A DNA stretch of 64,000 bases, from NCBI GenBank assembly GCA_003213855.1, contig QCMJ01000003.1, positions 1 through 64,000 of the forward strand, read 5' to 3'. The first letter of the stretch is position 1; every line of letters begins with the position of its first letter. Of this stretch, positions 26,480-37,800 are shown piece after piece. The notes under the pieces were generated by a model. The model did not search any database and was not told the origin of the DNA. It was given only the letters and a program-made list of their open reading frames with translations. Position numbers and translations under genes: made by a program. This DNA comes from Prochlorococcus sp. AG-418-O03. Lineage in GTDB: Bacteria; Cyanobacteriota; Cyanobacteriia; PCC-6307; Cyanobiaceae.

Positions 26480-26752
26480 CTATGAGTAGACTTTGGCAAC
26501 TATTGGACCAGCTTCTTCATCTGTAAATACAGGTGTGGTCTCCCAATTGAGAAATTCACCCCATTCAGCGGCATGTTGATATATTGCTTTTGGATCATCA
26601 GTCTTTAAAACTATCCAACCCTCTAAAGAACCGGGTGCGTGATATCTTCCAATCATCTCAACTCCAGGATAGTCTCCCCCACCACCAAGAAATTTTTCTG
26701 CACCTTTTTGATGATATCCGGCCTTAAATGACCAATGCTGAACATAAAGCAT
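26480..26752 (-). CDS. DUF3303-like protein
   Basis: MLYVQHWSFKAGYHQKGAEKFLGGGGDYPGVEMIGRYHAPGSLEGWIVLKTDDPKAIYQHAAEW. Confidence 0.65.
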   Translation of the reverse strand: MLYVQHWSFKAGYHQKGAEKFLGGGGDYPGVEMIGRYHAPGSLEGWIVLKTDDPKAIYQHAAEWGEFLNWETTPVFTDEEAGPIVAKVYS

Positions 26753-26954
26753 TTTATTTTTTAATTTTTATTGGCTTTCTATTACTAGCAAAAAAATTAA
26801 TTACTGAAAATAAATCGTTTTAATTTCCCATTTTTGAAGATCCATTAGTGAAACCATTAATTGAGAGTGCAGGTCATATTTACGATTCGACTGTTATTTC
26901 AATCTACTTTTAATTGAAATTCAAACTAAAATAAGAAGAAATTAGCACCTTTTT

Positions 26955-27236
26955 ATGCTGTTTCTAATTTCTTATAAATTCACTGATGCAATCGCCCAAG
27001 ATAAGGGATCCAAAATGTTAAAAGAATGGTACGACAAAGGAGGGCCACAAAACAGACCAGAGGGTTATGATGTTAAATCTTGGATTTTCTTACCTCAACA
27101 TGGCAATGGTTACTCTGTAGTAGATGCTGATTCTTTAGAAACCATTTGGAAACAGTGGAGTCCTTGGAGAGAATTATTGGAATTTACTATTGAACCTTGT
27201 GCAGATTTAGATCAAACAGTAGCTCTATATTGTTAA
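26955..27236 (+). CDS. DUF3303-like protein
   Basis: 93 aa, GYSVVDADSLETIWKQWSPW layout like 26480 and 43985. Confidence 0.55.
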   Translation: MLFLISYKFTDAIAQDKGSKMLKEWYDKGGPQNRPEGYDVKSWIFLPQHGNGYSVVDADSLETIWKQWSPWRELLEFTIEPCADLDQTVALYC

Positions 27237-27367
27237 TGAAACACTTTTTACTTGTATAAAAATATAAGAATTAGCAATAATGCAGCTATTCAAAAAAAAT
27301 AATGCTTAATTAACCTATTTAGCCTTTTTATTTTTTAATATATGAGAAATTAAACTTCTACATAGTA

Positions 27368-27622
27368 ATGAGTAAATTTAAAGATAACTTTTCAAGTGAA
27401 AGCTTTTACCCAGATAGTAATTATTATCTTGACCAAGATAATGCTCCTAAAGAGGACCCAATTACAGAAGATCAAAAATCAAATATAGGGGGAGGTTTTG
27501 AATGGCCAAATACCTATTGGTTCATTGCTGAAAGAACAAATGGAAGGCTCGCAATGATAGGTTTCATGGCTGTTATTATTAACTATGCCTTGTTTGGATG
27601 GATAGCTTATCCAATCCTTTAA
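27368..27622 (+). CDS. high-light-inducible (Hli) protein
   Basis: Chlorophyll-binding motif AERTNGRLAMIGFMAVIINYALFG. Confidence 0.9.
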   Translation: MSKFKDNFSSESFYPDSNYYLDQDNAPKEDPITEDQKSNIGGGFEWPNTYWFIAERTNGRLAMIGFMAVIINYALFGWIAYPIL

Positions 27623-27763
27623 ATGAGTAAGTCTAATTTTGACAAAAATGGTTTAGATAAATTTGGAACAGATTGGCTTCGATATAGCGTTTGTTGTAAC
27701 TGTATTTGATATTTATTTTGGCCAATTAACTTTATCTTCCCAATTAATTTTATTAGTTTTTGA

Positions 27764-28486
27764 TTAGTCATATATTTTCGATGAGTTTTCGAGTAATCGA
27801 TTTAATTCTAAGAGTTCTTCTTTACTAAATTCTCTATATTCTCCTGTCGGCAAATCTAACTTAATATTCATAATTCTTACACGCTTTAATGATCTAACTC
27901 TATAGCCTAAGGCCTCACACATTCTTCTAATTTGACGGTTAAGTCCTTGTGTAAGTATTATTTTAAATTTTTTTGGCCCCAATTGTTTTACGAAACAATT
28001 CTTGGTTATTGTGTCTAGTATTTCAACTCCATTACTCATGCTTTGAATAAAGTTGCTATTAATCGGACGATTAACTTTTACAATGTATTCCTTTTCATGA
28101 TTATTTCTCGCTCTGAGTATTTTATTTACGATATCTCCATCATTAGTTAAAAAAATCAATCCCTCACTGAGCTTATCTAATCTTCCGATAGGAAAAATTC
28201 TTCTAGGATATTTGATGAAATCGATAATATTTGCAGGCTCAACGCTTCTATCAGTTGTGCAAACAATTCCAACAGGTTTATTAAAGGCTAAGTAAATTTT
28301 TTTTTGTTTAGCTTTTTTTTCTACTCTTTTACCTTCAACTGCTACTTGATCACCTTTCTCTACTTTGGTACCAATTTCTATAATTTCACCATTAATAGTT
28401 ACTTTCCCTTCCTCAATTAGTCTATCTGCTACCCTTCTAGAGCAGTAACCGACTTCACTTAGGTATTTATTTATTCTGGTAGCCAT
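27764..28486 (-). CDS. RsuA/RluB-family pseudouridine synthase
   Basis: S4 domain RINKYLSEVGYCSRRVADRLIEEGKVTINGE, GRLDKLSEGLIFLTNDG, QGLNRQIRRMCEALGYRV. Confidence 0.9.
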   Translation of the reverse strand: MATRINKYLSEVGYCSRRVADRLIEEGKVTINGEIIEIGTKVEKGDQVAVEGKRVEKKAKQKKIYLAFNKPVGIVCTTDRSVEPANIIDFIKYPRRIFPIGRLDKLSEGLIFLTNDGDIVNKILRARNNHEKEYIVKVNRPINSNFIQSMSNGVEILDTITKNCFVKQLGPKKFKIILTQGLNRQIRRMCEALGYRVRSLKRVRIMNIKLDLPTGEYREFSKEELLELNRLLENSSKIYD

Positions 28487-28634
28487 TTTGGATGTTTCAT
28501 TTTTATCTGCACTAAAAAATAATTTATTAATCTCCTAATATTTTAGATCGGATTTCAATTTCAGTTATATTCTCATTATTGAATTTCAAATTATTTTCTT
28601 CAGTAATTTATAACGCACAGATCTAACTCTCTTT

Positions 28635-28880
28635 TTAATTCCAATTTTTTTCAATTTTCCTCCATCCCTTAGAAAGTAATCTTTCATAAATTTCCCTAGC
28701 TAAATCTATTTCAACAGAAACAGTGTTTGTCATTACTGGTGGTTTGTTTCCTAATCCTCCCACTATTTTTCCAGTATCTATAAACATATACTCAAAAACT
28801 CCATCAATACTCTTATCGTTTTTCATAAATCTTTTAACTTCTGACCTATTTGAATTAATCAACCAATAAGATTTAGCCAT
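28635..28880 (-). CDS. DUF1651-like small protein
   Basis: SYWLINSNRSEVKRF...LAREIYERLLSKGWRKI. Confidence 0.55.
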   Translation of the reverse strand: MAKSYWLINSNRSEVKRFMKNDKSIDGVFEYMFIDTGKIVGGLGNKPPVMTNTVSVEIDLAREIYERLLSKGWRKIEKNWN

Positions 28881-28912
28881 TAATCTAACTTTGGAATTAG
28901 TAAGAGTTTCAT

Positions 28913-29551
28913 TTAAAACAAACTCATTTGATCAGTTTCTTTTTTCCTTACATCTTCTACTAGCCAACCAACATGAGACCAACTCATCATGATTGGAAAT
29001 AATCCTTTTAATTCATCTGCATCTTTAATTTGCTCTGTCCACTGTTCTTCATATCCATTAGGTACGATTACAGGCATCCGGTGATGTAAAGGTTCAATTA
29101 AATCGTTTGGTTCAGTTGTTAAAACACAGCAACTCTCAAGTTCAGCTCCGTCTGGGGAGGTCCACTTGCTCCAGATTCCTCCTAACCAAAAAGTCTCATA
29201 ATTCTCCTTTCGGATACGATATTTTTTTTCAAAAAACCCACTCGCGGGTATTAAGCACCTTTTATGTTTCCAACTTCCACTAAATAATTTTTTTTCTTCT
29301 ACAGTTTCTGATCTTGCATTAAATGGTCTTGGTCTCTTTTTATCAAATGGGTCTTTCGCCCAAGGGAAAATAAAGCCCCATGTCATAAAAGTAGTTTTAA
29401 TTCTTCCTTCGTTTTTAATTACAAGCACAGGATCATTAGGTCTTATAAGATTTTGAGTCTCGTATTTAGAGTCAAGTCCAATTGGATAGTCTTGTTTCAA
29501 AATCTTTGGTAAATTATCAAACTTTGTTTTTAGCTCAAATCTTCCACACAT
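28913..29551 (-). CDS. SRAP/HMCES/YedK-family abasic-site protein
   Basis: Starts MCGRFELK; NARSETVEEKKLF, RCLIPASGFFE, HHRMPVIV. Confidence 0.92.
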   Translation of the reverse strand: MCGRFELKTKFDNLPKILKQDYPIGLDSKYETQNLIRPNDPVLVIKNEGRIKTTFMTWGFIFPWAKDPFDKKRPRPFNARSETVEEKKLFSGSWKHKRCLIPASGFFEKKYRIRKENYETFWLGGIWSKWTSPDGAELESCCVLTTEPNDLIEPLHHRMPVIVPNGYEEQWTEQIKDADELKGLFPIMMSWSHVGWLVEDVRKKETDQMSLF

Positions 29552-29952
29552 TATTTTTTAAAAGTCTTTTAAAGCTCATTTAAAAAAGAGCAAATTACTA
29601 CTATTTTATATCGACTGTCAATATGATCAAATTAAAAAAATTTCTATTTTTGATCCTAGAAATGTTTCCAATAAATAGTTAAGAGAACATATAGATATTG
29701 AAAAGGCTACTCAATTTTAATTAAAATCCTTCAAAATTAATTAATGACAGATCCAGTTTTTTATCTATCTATGTTTTTGGGACTTGGAGGAGTATATGTA
29801 TTGGTCTGCTCTTTCAATGATGATGATGATGATAGTAATGATGATGGAGAAAGATATATTTATAATCTCGAATACACTAAATTAGCCAAGTAAATCTTTA
29901 AAAATTTATTCACTTTTATTTTTTATATGGTGTTTTGTAAAAAATTTATTTA

Positions 29953-30594
29953 CTAAGTAATCACAAGCCCTACTGCTCTTGAAAGTGTCAGCCCAAAGAT
30001 ATCTAAAACCACAAAACCATTAAGGATTCTAATAAAACGCGCAATATCTGTTTCACACACTCCGTGTTCAGTTGTATCACTTACAATTACAGAGGCTGTT
30101 TTGGCGAAATAACTGAATGGAGTTGGTTTTTCATTAAAAGTGATAGCTTCTTTACCTTTACCTATTCTCGATAAATGATTTAATCTCCAATACCACCAAG
30201 AAAATCCAATCAATACTATTGGCACAAATAAGAGCAATTCAACTAAAAGTAAGACGGGGTCTTTTAAAGGAGATACTAAAAGTAAGTTCATTGAAACAAG
30301 TTCAAGAAGCCAAGCAAAGCTCAAAAGTATGCCATAAATATCGCTGCCAAGTCTTGACTCTTTACCCATTAAGATCCAAATAATTAACCCAAGAATAAAA
30401 ATGAAAAAAATAGCTCCTAATGGGTGCTCATAATTAGTAAAGGCATCTAATATTAGGTGAATATTTTCCAGAATTTTCTTTACTGGGGAATCCTCAACAT
30501 CATTAAGATTTAGATTCCTATCAAAAGAAATAGAGAAGAAAAATGCTATTGAGAGAATATAGATCTCAAGTGGGTTCAGAATCCTTTTGATCAT
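29953..30594 (-). CDS. membrane hypothetical protein (DUF3611-like)
   Basis: 213 aa, several TM segments. Confidence 0.5.
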   Translation of the reverse strand: MIKRILNPLEIYILSIAFFFSISFDRNLNLNDVEDSPVKKILENIHLILDAFTNYEHPLGAIFFIFILGLIIWILMGKESRLGSDIYGILLSFAWLLELVSMNLLLVSPLKDPVLLLVELLLFVPIVLIGFSWWYWRLNHLSRIGKGKEAITFNEKPTPFSYFAKTASVIVSDTTEHGVCETDIARFIRILNGFVVLDIFGLTLSRAVGLVIT

Positions 30595-30711
30595 TAGTGA
30601 ACTTTTAGTTTTTACTTTTTTACTTTATAATTTTCTGATTCCTATACTTGAAATTATTTATACAAATAATTTTAAAAACTATAATGGTTATGTGCATTTA
30701 ATTTTATTCTA

Positions 30712-31062
30712 ATGAGCAGTGTTTTTGAATATAGAACTATTGGAATAAATATAAACCTTACTCCTCCTCCTGATGTAAAAAAAGATGCTGAGAAAATTCA
30801 AGGTGTAAGTAAAGAATTTATGGAAAAGGAATTTCCAGATTACTACAAAAATAAAAGTACAAATATAGCTTTACAATGTCAAAACTTAATCAATATTTAT
30901 GGAAAAAAAGGCTGGGAACATTATTTTCAGGGTCAAATTGGTAACCTTATATTGTTTTATTTCAAAAGGGATATCGAATCAGTTGGAAATCAAATCGAAT
31001 ATATATTAACTCCGCAAGAAGAAAGTTTAATTCAGTCACTAGACAAATCTCAGAGGCCTTAA
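30712..31062 (+). CDS. hypothetical protein
   Basis: 116-aa ORF. Confidence 0.5.
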   Translation: MSSVFEYRTIGININLTPPPDVKKDAEKIQGVSKEFMEKEFPDYYKNKSTNIALQCQNLINIYGKKGWEHYFQGQIGNLILFYFKRDIESVGNQIEYILTPQEESLIQSLDKSQRP

Positions 31063-31100
31063 ATTAAAAATTTAAGTATAAAATAAAGAGTTGATTTTTT

Positions 31101-31856
31101 TTATTTTTTATTTACTTGATTTATAACCTTAATACTAGAAGGTGTAGGAATAACTCTTATTTCCTTAATATTGTCTTCTTCACTATTCCTTAATGTACTA
31201 ATAAACTGATTTAAAGGTATAGCCATTACTTTAGGCTTCTCAACTTTGCTCCAAGGATATTTTTTCTTAATCTTCGCTTTATCAACCAACCCTTTCATAG
31301 TTACGTAATCAGTAGAACAAGGAATATATGAGGTTTTAGTTTTTTTATCAGTTGCAGTCACTGTTGGATTTGGACAAAATACCATTGGATTATTTTGAAC
31401 AAAATTATCAATATTATCTGTTTGGTAACCTTGCTCTAATAATAGTTTTTTGGAAATTTGCGCTTGTTCAGGATCAGGAATATAGACTACATCAAGAACA
31501 TCTTTTTTAGATTTATTTTTTTCAATTTCTATCAAGGAACTAAATTTAGATAACGATTTTGGAGAATATGTATATTTTGATTCTTTATCTTTACTCTGCG
31601 AAATAACTCTATCATTCAAAAAATTTATGGCTGAGGGTGAGAAAGCTGCAAAATATATTTTTTTCTTATTTCCATCTACATCAAATTCAAAAGACATCGG
31701 AATACCTTCTTTATCAGTCGGTGTAAATAATATAATTGAATCTAATTTAGTTTCAACCTGTTTGGGTGTTAAAGCTATCATATCCAATTCAATTTTTGAT
31801 AAGGGACTTGAAAGTGTTGTAGCAGCGACAGCAACTAATGGTGCAAGGAAATTCAT
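31101..31856 (-). CDS. Tic22-like protein
   Basis: LTPKQVETKLDSIILFTPTDKEGIP...VVYIPDPEQAQISKKLLLEQG. Confidence 0.6.
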   Translation of the reverse strand: MNFLAPLVAVAATTLSSPLSKIELDMIALTPKQVETKLDSIILFTPTDKEGIPMSFEFDVDGNKKKIYFAAFSPSAINFLNDRVISQSKDKESKYTYSPKSLSKFSSLIEIEKNKSKKDVLDVVYIPDPEQAQISKKLLLEQGYQTDNIDNFVQNNPMVFCPNPTVTATDKKTKTSYIPCSTDYVTMKGLVDKAKIKKKYPWSKVEKPKVMAIPLNQFISTLRNSEEDNIKEIRVIPTPSSIKVINQVNKK

Positions 31857-31888
31857 AACAATTTAAATCGCATAGAAGTCAATAAAGT

Positions 31889-34800
31889 TTAAAAGATAAA
31901 GCTTTTGCTCTGATTAAGATCTTGATTATTTGAGAAGGAAATTAATAAATCTTCTAGAACTGAATTGTCATCAATTTCATTAGTTGAAGAAATCTTAAAT
32001 AATTCATTTCCTGTTGAATTGATTGACAAGTCTGAGGAATCATCAGTAAAGATATCATCCAAAATCTCATTAATAGTTTCTAATGATTCAAAATCATTGG
32101 TTACAACTTCTAGAGATTTATCAATTATTAAAATATCTCCATCTAAGAAGTCAACTTTAATTTCGGCATCTTTTACATCTGGTCCAAGATTGGATTTATT
32201 TTCTAAGAATTGAGAATTGCTTCTAGCTGAACCTGTGACAACAGTTTCAGGAATATCGTCAGGTGTAGGAGCTTTTTCTTTAATTAAATCTGTAACAGTT
32301 GGAGTTACAAAAGACTTAAATAATTTAAAGACTGGTGCATCAAAGAACGCAATTTCCTTATCCTTAGTTTTCTTAATAGTATTAATGTTATCTATTGATG
32401 GCCCAGGATTAAAGATTGAAAAACCTCCTGTACGGCTAAACTTACCATTGCTAGAGTTAAATCCAGCGATTGAACCTCCTCCAGAATAAGTAAATTTATT
32501 TGCGTCAGTAATATTAAATGCCGTGAATGGATTAGATCCTCCAACTGCTCCGGTTATATTTATATCAAAACTTGGAGCATTTAAAGTAATTGATTGTCCT
32601 CCATCGAGAGAGTTTAATGTAGATCCAAAAGTAATAGCTCCAGTTCCAATTTCGATATCTGTACCAACTACAACAGGTCCTGTACTTTCAAAACCTCCCC
32701 CAGTGAATCCTCCATTCAAAGTAGTGGTTCCAGTAGATGTAATCGTAACATCAGCTATTTCAGTTCCTGTTCCGATCGTACCTAAAGTAACTGCTCCTGT
32801 TCCCGCAGTTAATGTAATGTTTTCAGATGAAGTACCCATCACGCCAGCTGCCAAGCTTATTAATGCTCCTCCTCCTGTGCTTGTATCAATAATTAAATGG
32901 GAACCATTACCCATTTCAACTGTCGCGGTACCAAAGGTAACAGCATCGCTACTTGTAGTAAATGTTGTTGTTGAACCTCCTGTTAAATCGATTGTCTCTC
33001 CCTCTTTTGCCGTATAAGTTGCTGCATTTGTATTATATGTTGTACCTTTTAGTTCAAGAATATTGGTAGTAGTATTTCCAATTGCTGTAGCTCCAGAGAC
33101 ACCAGCATTATTTGCATCACCAATATCATTAATTGTGATATTTCCTGTTCCAGCACTATTGACTGTTAAGGTTCCTATCTCTCCATTTGTACCTGTACCA
33201 ATAGCGCCGTTAAAGACTGCTGTTCCAGTTCCACTGACAACTGTTAAATTATTATCCGCATTAGCTGTTGAATCAACTGTGCTTGAGAAATCAATCGTAC
33301 CGTTACCTGTTGTTAAGGTGACAGTAGAAGCATCAACGACAACTGCACCATTAAGATCTATAGATGCCGCATCAGCACTACCACCATTTGGATCTTCTTC
33401 CGTTGTGATATTTCCTTGTAATTTAATAGTATTAGCAGTGATTACAACGTCATTTATATCAGTAGCGATGGCTCCGACAGTTGCGGTACCTCCTGCACTA
33501 CCACTGTCAGTAATCGTAATCGTAAAGTCTTCTCCAGTATTTCCAGCTACACCAACAACACCGGTAACAACGATATCTGAATCGGTACTTGCTAATGTAA
33601 GGTCCTTCTCATCGGTGAGTGTGATTGTATCATTACTACCCGCTCCGGAAACAAATTCAATTCCTCCATCTGCTGTAATTACAGTGTCAGTACCTGTGAA
33701 CAGGAATGAAGCTGCGCCGGCATTACTGGTGACAGTTAATTTGCCTCCGATATCAAAAGCATTTGCTCCAGTGCCAGCGAAAGTAATAGCTCCACTTCCT
33801 GTATTACCTAAAGTCACAGCACCGGTAACACCTTGATTTCCACCAGTACCAACTTTTGGAATAGTGAAGGCTATATCACCATTACCGGTTCCAGCATTGA
33901 TACTTAAAGTTGTCAGTGCTTGCGTAGTACCAATATTTCCAGTAATAGTTAATGCTCCACCTTCTCCGCCGCCATCACCAGCCAAAATTATTAAATCATC
34001 CGCAGGGGTTCCTGATACACCATCAATTGTTGAGGAGAAATTAATTGTTCCGTCATGAGCTGCATTATCGGTGTCAATAGTGACATCACCGCTAATGAAT
34101 ACCTTGCCATTAATATCTAGATCTGAACCATCAACATTAGATAATTCAATATTGCCTGTAAAAGTAATTCCATCTGCAGCGGTAAGAGTTACTGCACCAA
34201 TCTCATCACCAGAACCAATTGCTCCGATCGTAATTGTTTCTGTATTCTCAGCGTCAGAGTCTGTTGAGTCATTGGCATGATTAGCGTTAATAGTTAGGTC
34301 TTCATCCGCACTAGCCTCTCCATAAACAGAGTGAATATCTACAGCTCCACCAAGAGTATTTATGGTCAAAGGTGTTGCGTCAGCTAATTGAATCGATCCA
34401 TCCTCAAAAGTAACAGTTCCGCTGTCAGAACCAGTTGTTTTGATTTCTACTGCCGCTGCCTTTGTGAATAATATCTTCTCTCCAGAAGCTGATTGTACGG
34501 TCAGATTACCAGTACCACCAAGGCTATATAAAGCTCCGTCAAAAGTGATTTGTGATGTATTGGCATTACCAATTGTTATATTGCCATCTACTCCACCATC
34601 AGTGTTGCTAACACCTATATCCTCCACCTCGATAGTACCTGTATTACCTGAGCCATTAACGGAGTTGATAGTTAAGCTCCCTAAATGCCTGTTAGTAGTG
34701 CCACCAATATCACCATCTATCTTAACTGGACCGGCTCCACTGGTAATTGTTAAAGTTCTCGCATCATTATCAGCAGAACTCATGACTGTAGAAGTCATCG

Positions 34801-37800
34801 TCACATCACCATCATTTCCTGCTGAATCGGTGTCAATAGTAACGTTTGCAGACAATAATACTGGTCCAGTCAAAGTGACATCACCATGAGCTGAAGTTGC
34901 GGTATCGTCACTATCGCCAGCTGTTGTGATATCTGCTGAAAGTGTAATATTACCAGTTGTTGTTATAGCAACATCATTAATATCTCCAGAGATTCCGGCA
35001 ATGCCGACAGTTCCAGAACCGGCAACTATGGTGACATCTGTTGCATCATTTCCATCTCCAGCGACATTAGTGATTGTGTCAGAAATACTGACGTTTCCAA
35101 TAGCTCCGCTGCCAGTATCAATTGTTAGGTTTGCAGTATCGCTAAGGACTATATCTCCTGTACCTGCCGCCGCAAATGTAATGTTCTTAGCTGAAGCAAT
35201 AAAGGTTGGATTTGTTCCAGTCATATCATAGGCATCCGCTCTAAACACCTGATCGTCGGAAGATACAAACACCCCTCCGGTAAAGGTTATCTTGGTGGGT
35301 TGATCAGTTGCATGTCCAATGGTAACGGTTGTAGCACCTGCAGTAGTACCACTTCCAAGTGCGCCAATGCTAACAGTACCTGTATCTGTTGAAGCCGAAG
35401 CCTGAATAGTTAATGCAGCTAGATCGTTAGTTGCACCGATTGCACCTGTGATAGTTGTACTTCCAGTACCACTGATCAGGGTTAAGACCTCAGGATTTGT
35501 AGCATCTGCAGCATCAATTGTTGAGTCGAAGGATATGTTTCCTGCTGTACTGGTTCCTGTAGTTACTATGACTGTATAATCTCCAGCAGCTTGAGTAAGT
35601 ACAACGGCACCACTAATAGTGATATTCTCAGCATCTGTTTCTATATCGTTACTAAGGTTGATGGTATGAGCTGTTAGGTCAACAGTACCAATATCAGTTC
35701 CGATAACCGCTCCACCTGGGTTATCTAAAGTAATAACTGCTCCGCTTCCAAGAGAACTACCAGAAGCATTCAAGACTATGTCTGTATTAGCATCAGCACC
35801 AGTTCCTTTGATTTGAGGCTCTATATCTATAGTTCCGTTATTTGTCTGAATTGTAAGGTCTGCTGAGTTTGTAAGAACGATATCTGATGTTGCTCCATCT
35901 ACAAAGCTAATTCCGGCGGCTGCACCAGCAGAATGGAAATCGGGATCCGTTCCGCTCATGGTAAAGGCGTTAGCAGTATAAATCTGAGCAGCATCTGTAC
36001 CATCTCCACCAGATGAGAAATACTCTGCTGCATTTAATGCCAGGGTGCCTGTAGCACCATTACCAATGAGAATTCTTGCTGCACCAGCTGCAGTTGCAGT
36101 ACCAATATTTCCAGTAATTGTGATATTTCCTGAAGAAGTGTCGGTTAGACCATTAACGTTTAAAGTTCCTATCTCTCCATTTGTACCTGTACCAATAGCG
36201 CCGTTAAAGACTGCTGTTCCAGTTCCACTGACAACTGTTAAATTATTATCCGCATTAGCTGTTGAATCAACTGTGCTTGAGAAATCAATCGTACCGTTAC
36301 CTGTTGTTAAGGTGACAGTAGAAGCATCAACGACAACTGCACCATTAAGATCTATAGATGCCGCATCAGCACTACCACCATTTGGATCTTCTTCCGTTGT
36401 GATATTTCCTTGTAATTTAATAGTATTAGCAGTGATTACAACGTCATTTATATCAGTAGCGATGGCTCCGACAGTTGCGGTACCTCCTGCACTACCACTG
36501 TCAGTAATCGTAATCGTAAAGTCTTCTCCAGTATTTCCAGCTACACCAACAACACCGGTAACAACGATATCTGAATCGGTACTTGCTAATGTAAGGTCCT
36601 TCTCATCGGTGAGTGTGATTGTATCATTACTACCCGCTCCGGAAACAAATTCAATTCCTCCATCTGCTGTAATTACAGTGTCAGTACCTGTGAACAGGAA
36701 TGAAGCTGCGCCGGCATTACTGGTGACAGTTAATTTGCCTCCGATATCAAAAGCATTTGCTCCAGTGCCAGCGAAAGTAATAGCTCCACTTCCTGTATTA
36801 CCTAAAGTCACAGCACCAGTAACACCTGGAGATCCACCACCACCAATTTGTGGAACACTGAAGGCGGCAGTGCCAGCTGTAGAGTTAATCGCTAAAGAGG
36901 TGAGTGCTAGCGTATCACCAATATTACCTCCAAAGGTAAAAGATCCAGTACCAGAGAGAAGTACTAAATGATCATCAAAATTAGATAAGGAGGCTGCTCC
37001 TGGAAGAGACGCTGGATCATGTCCATCTATTGCTCCGCTAAAAGTAATATTTCCTGCAGTTGTACCAGTATCAAGCGTATTAGTTGCACCAGAAGTTCCA
37101 CTACCAACTCTTAAGGGATCTTGAATTGAAATATTTCCTCCAGCACCATCAGTACCACTTGCAGCCTTTGCACCTCCACCGGTAGAAATATTTGCATCTA
37201 TTAAAGTTATGTTTTCACCATTAGTATTTAAAGTAACCGTACCACCAGCACCACCTGTTGCATTACTAGTGCCTCCTGCATCACTTCCTGTAGTTGTGAT
37301 ATTACCGCCGGCATCAATAATTATTTGTCCATTAGTTGTACCTTCAACACCTGCAGTCAATGTCACGGCGCCACCAGCTTGACCAGTGGATGTAGCGGTT
37401 CCTCCAGAAGTAGTTATATTTCCAAAAATTTCAATATCACCATCAGTTTCTGCTGCTAGAGAAGCATTTGAACGTACTGTTGTTTTAATTGTTACTGCAC
37501 CACCAGCCGCGTCAGTTCCTCCAGTTGTAATAATGGAACTTCCTGAACTTAATTTAAATGATCCAGCCGCAGTATTAGTAACTTCATCTGTATCAGGGTC
37601 ACCATCTGGATTTGCACCAGTTACCTTAAATTCTCCACCTTTGGTGGTGATACTTGCATTGCTATCAATTACTATATTTCCTTCAGCTCTGAGTCGAACT
37701 GTAAGTGGACCTCCTGTTGAAGAAATTGATTTACTAACAGTAATATCTTCTGAAGCGAATAAAGTAAGCTTTTTACCATTCGTATGAGTATTTATGTTCT

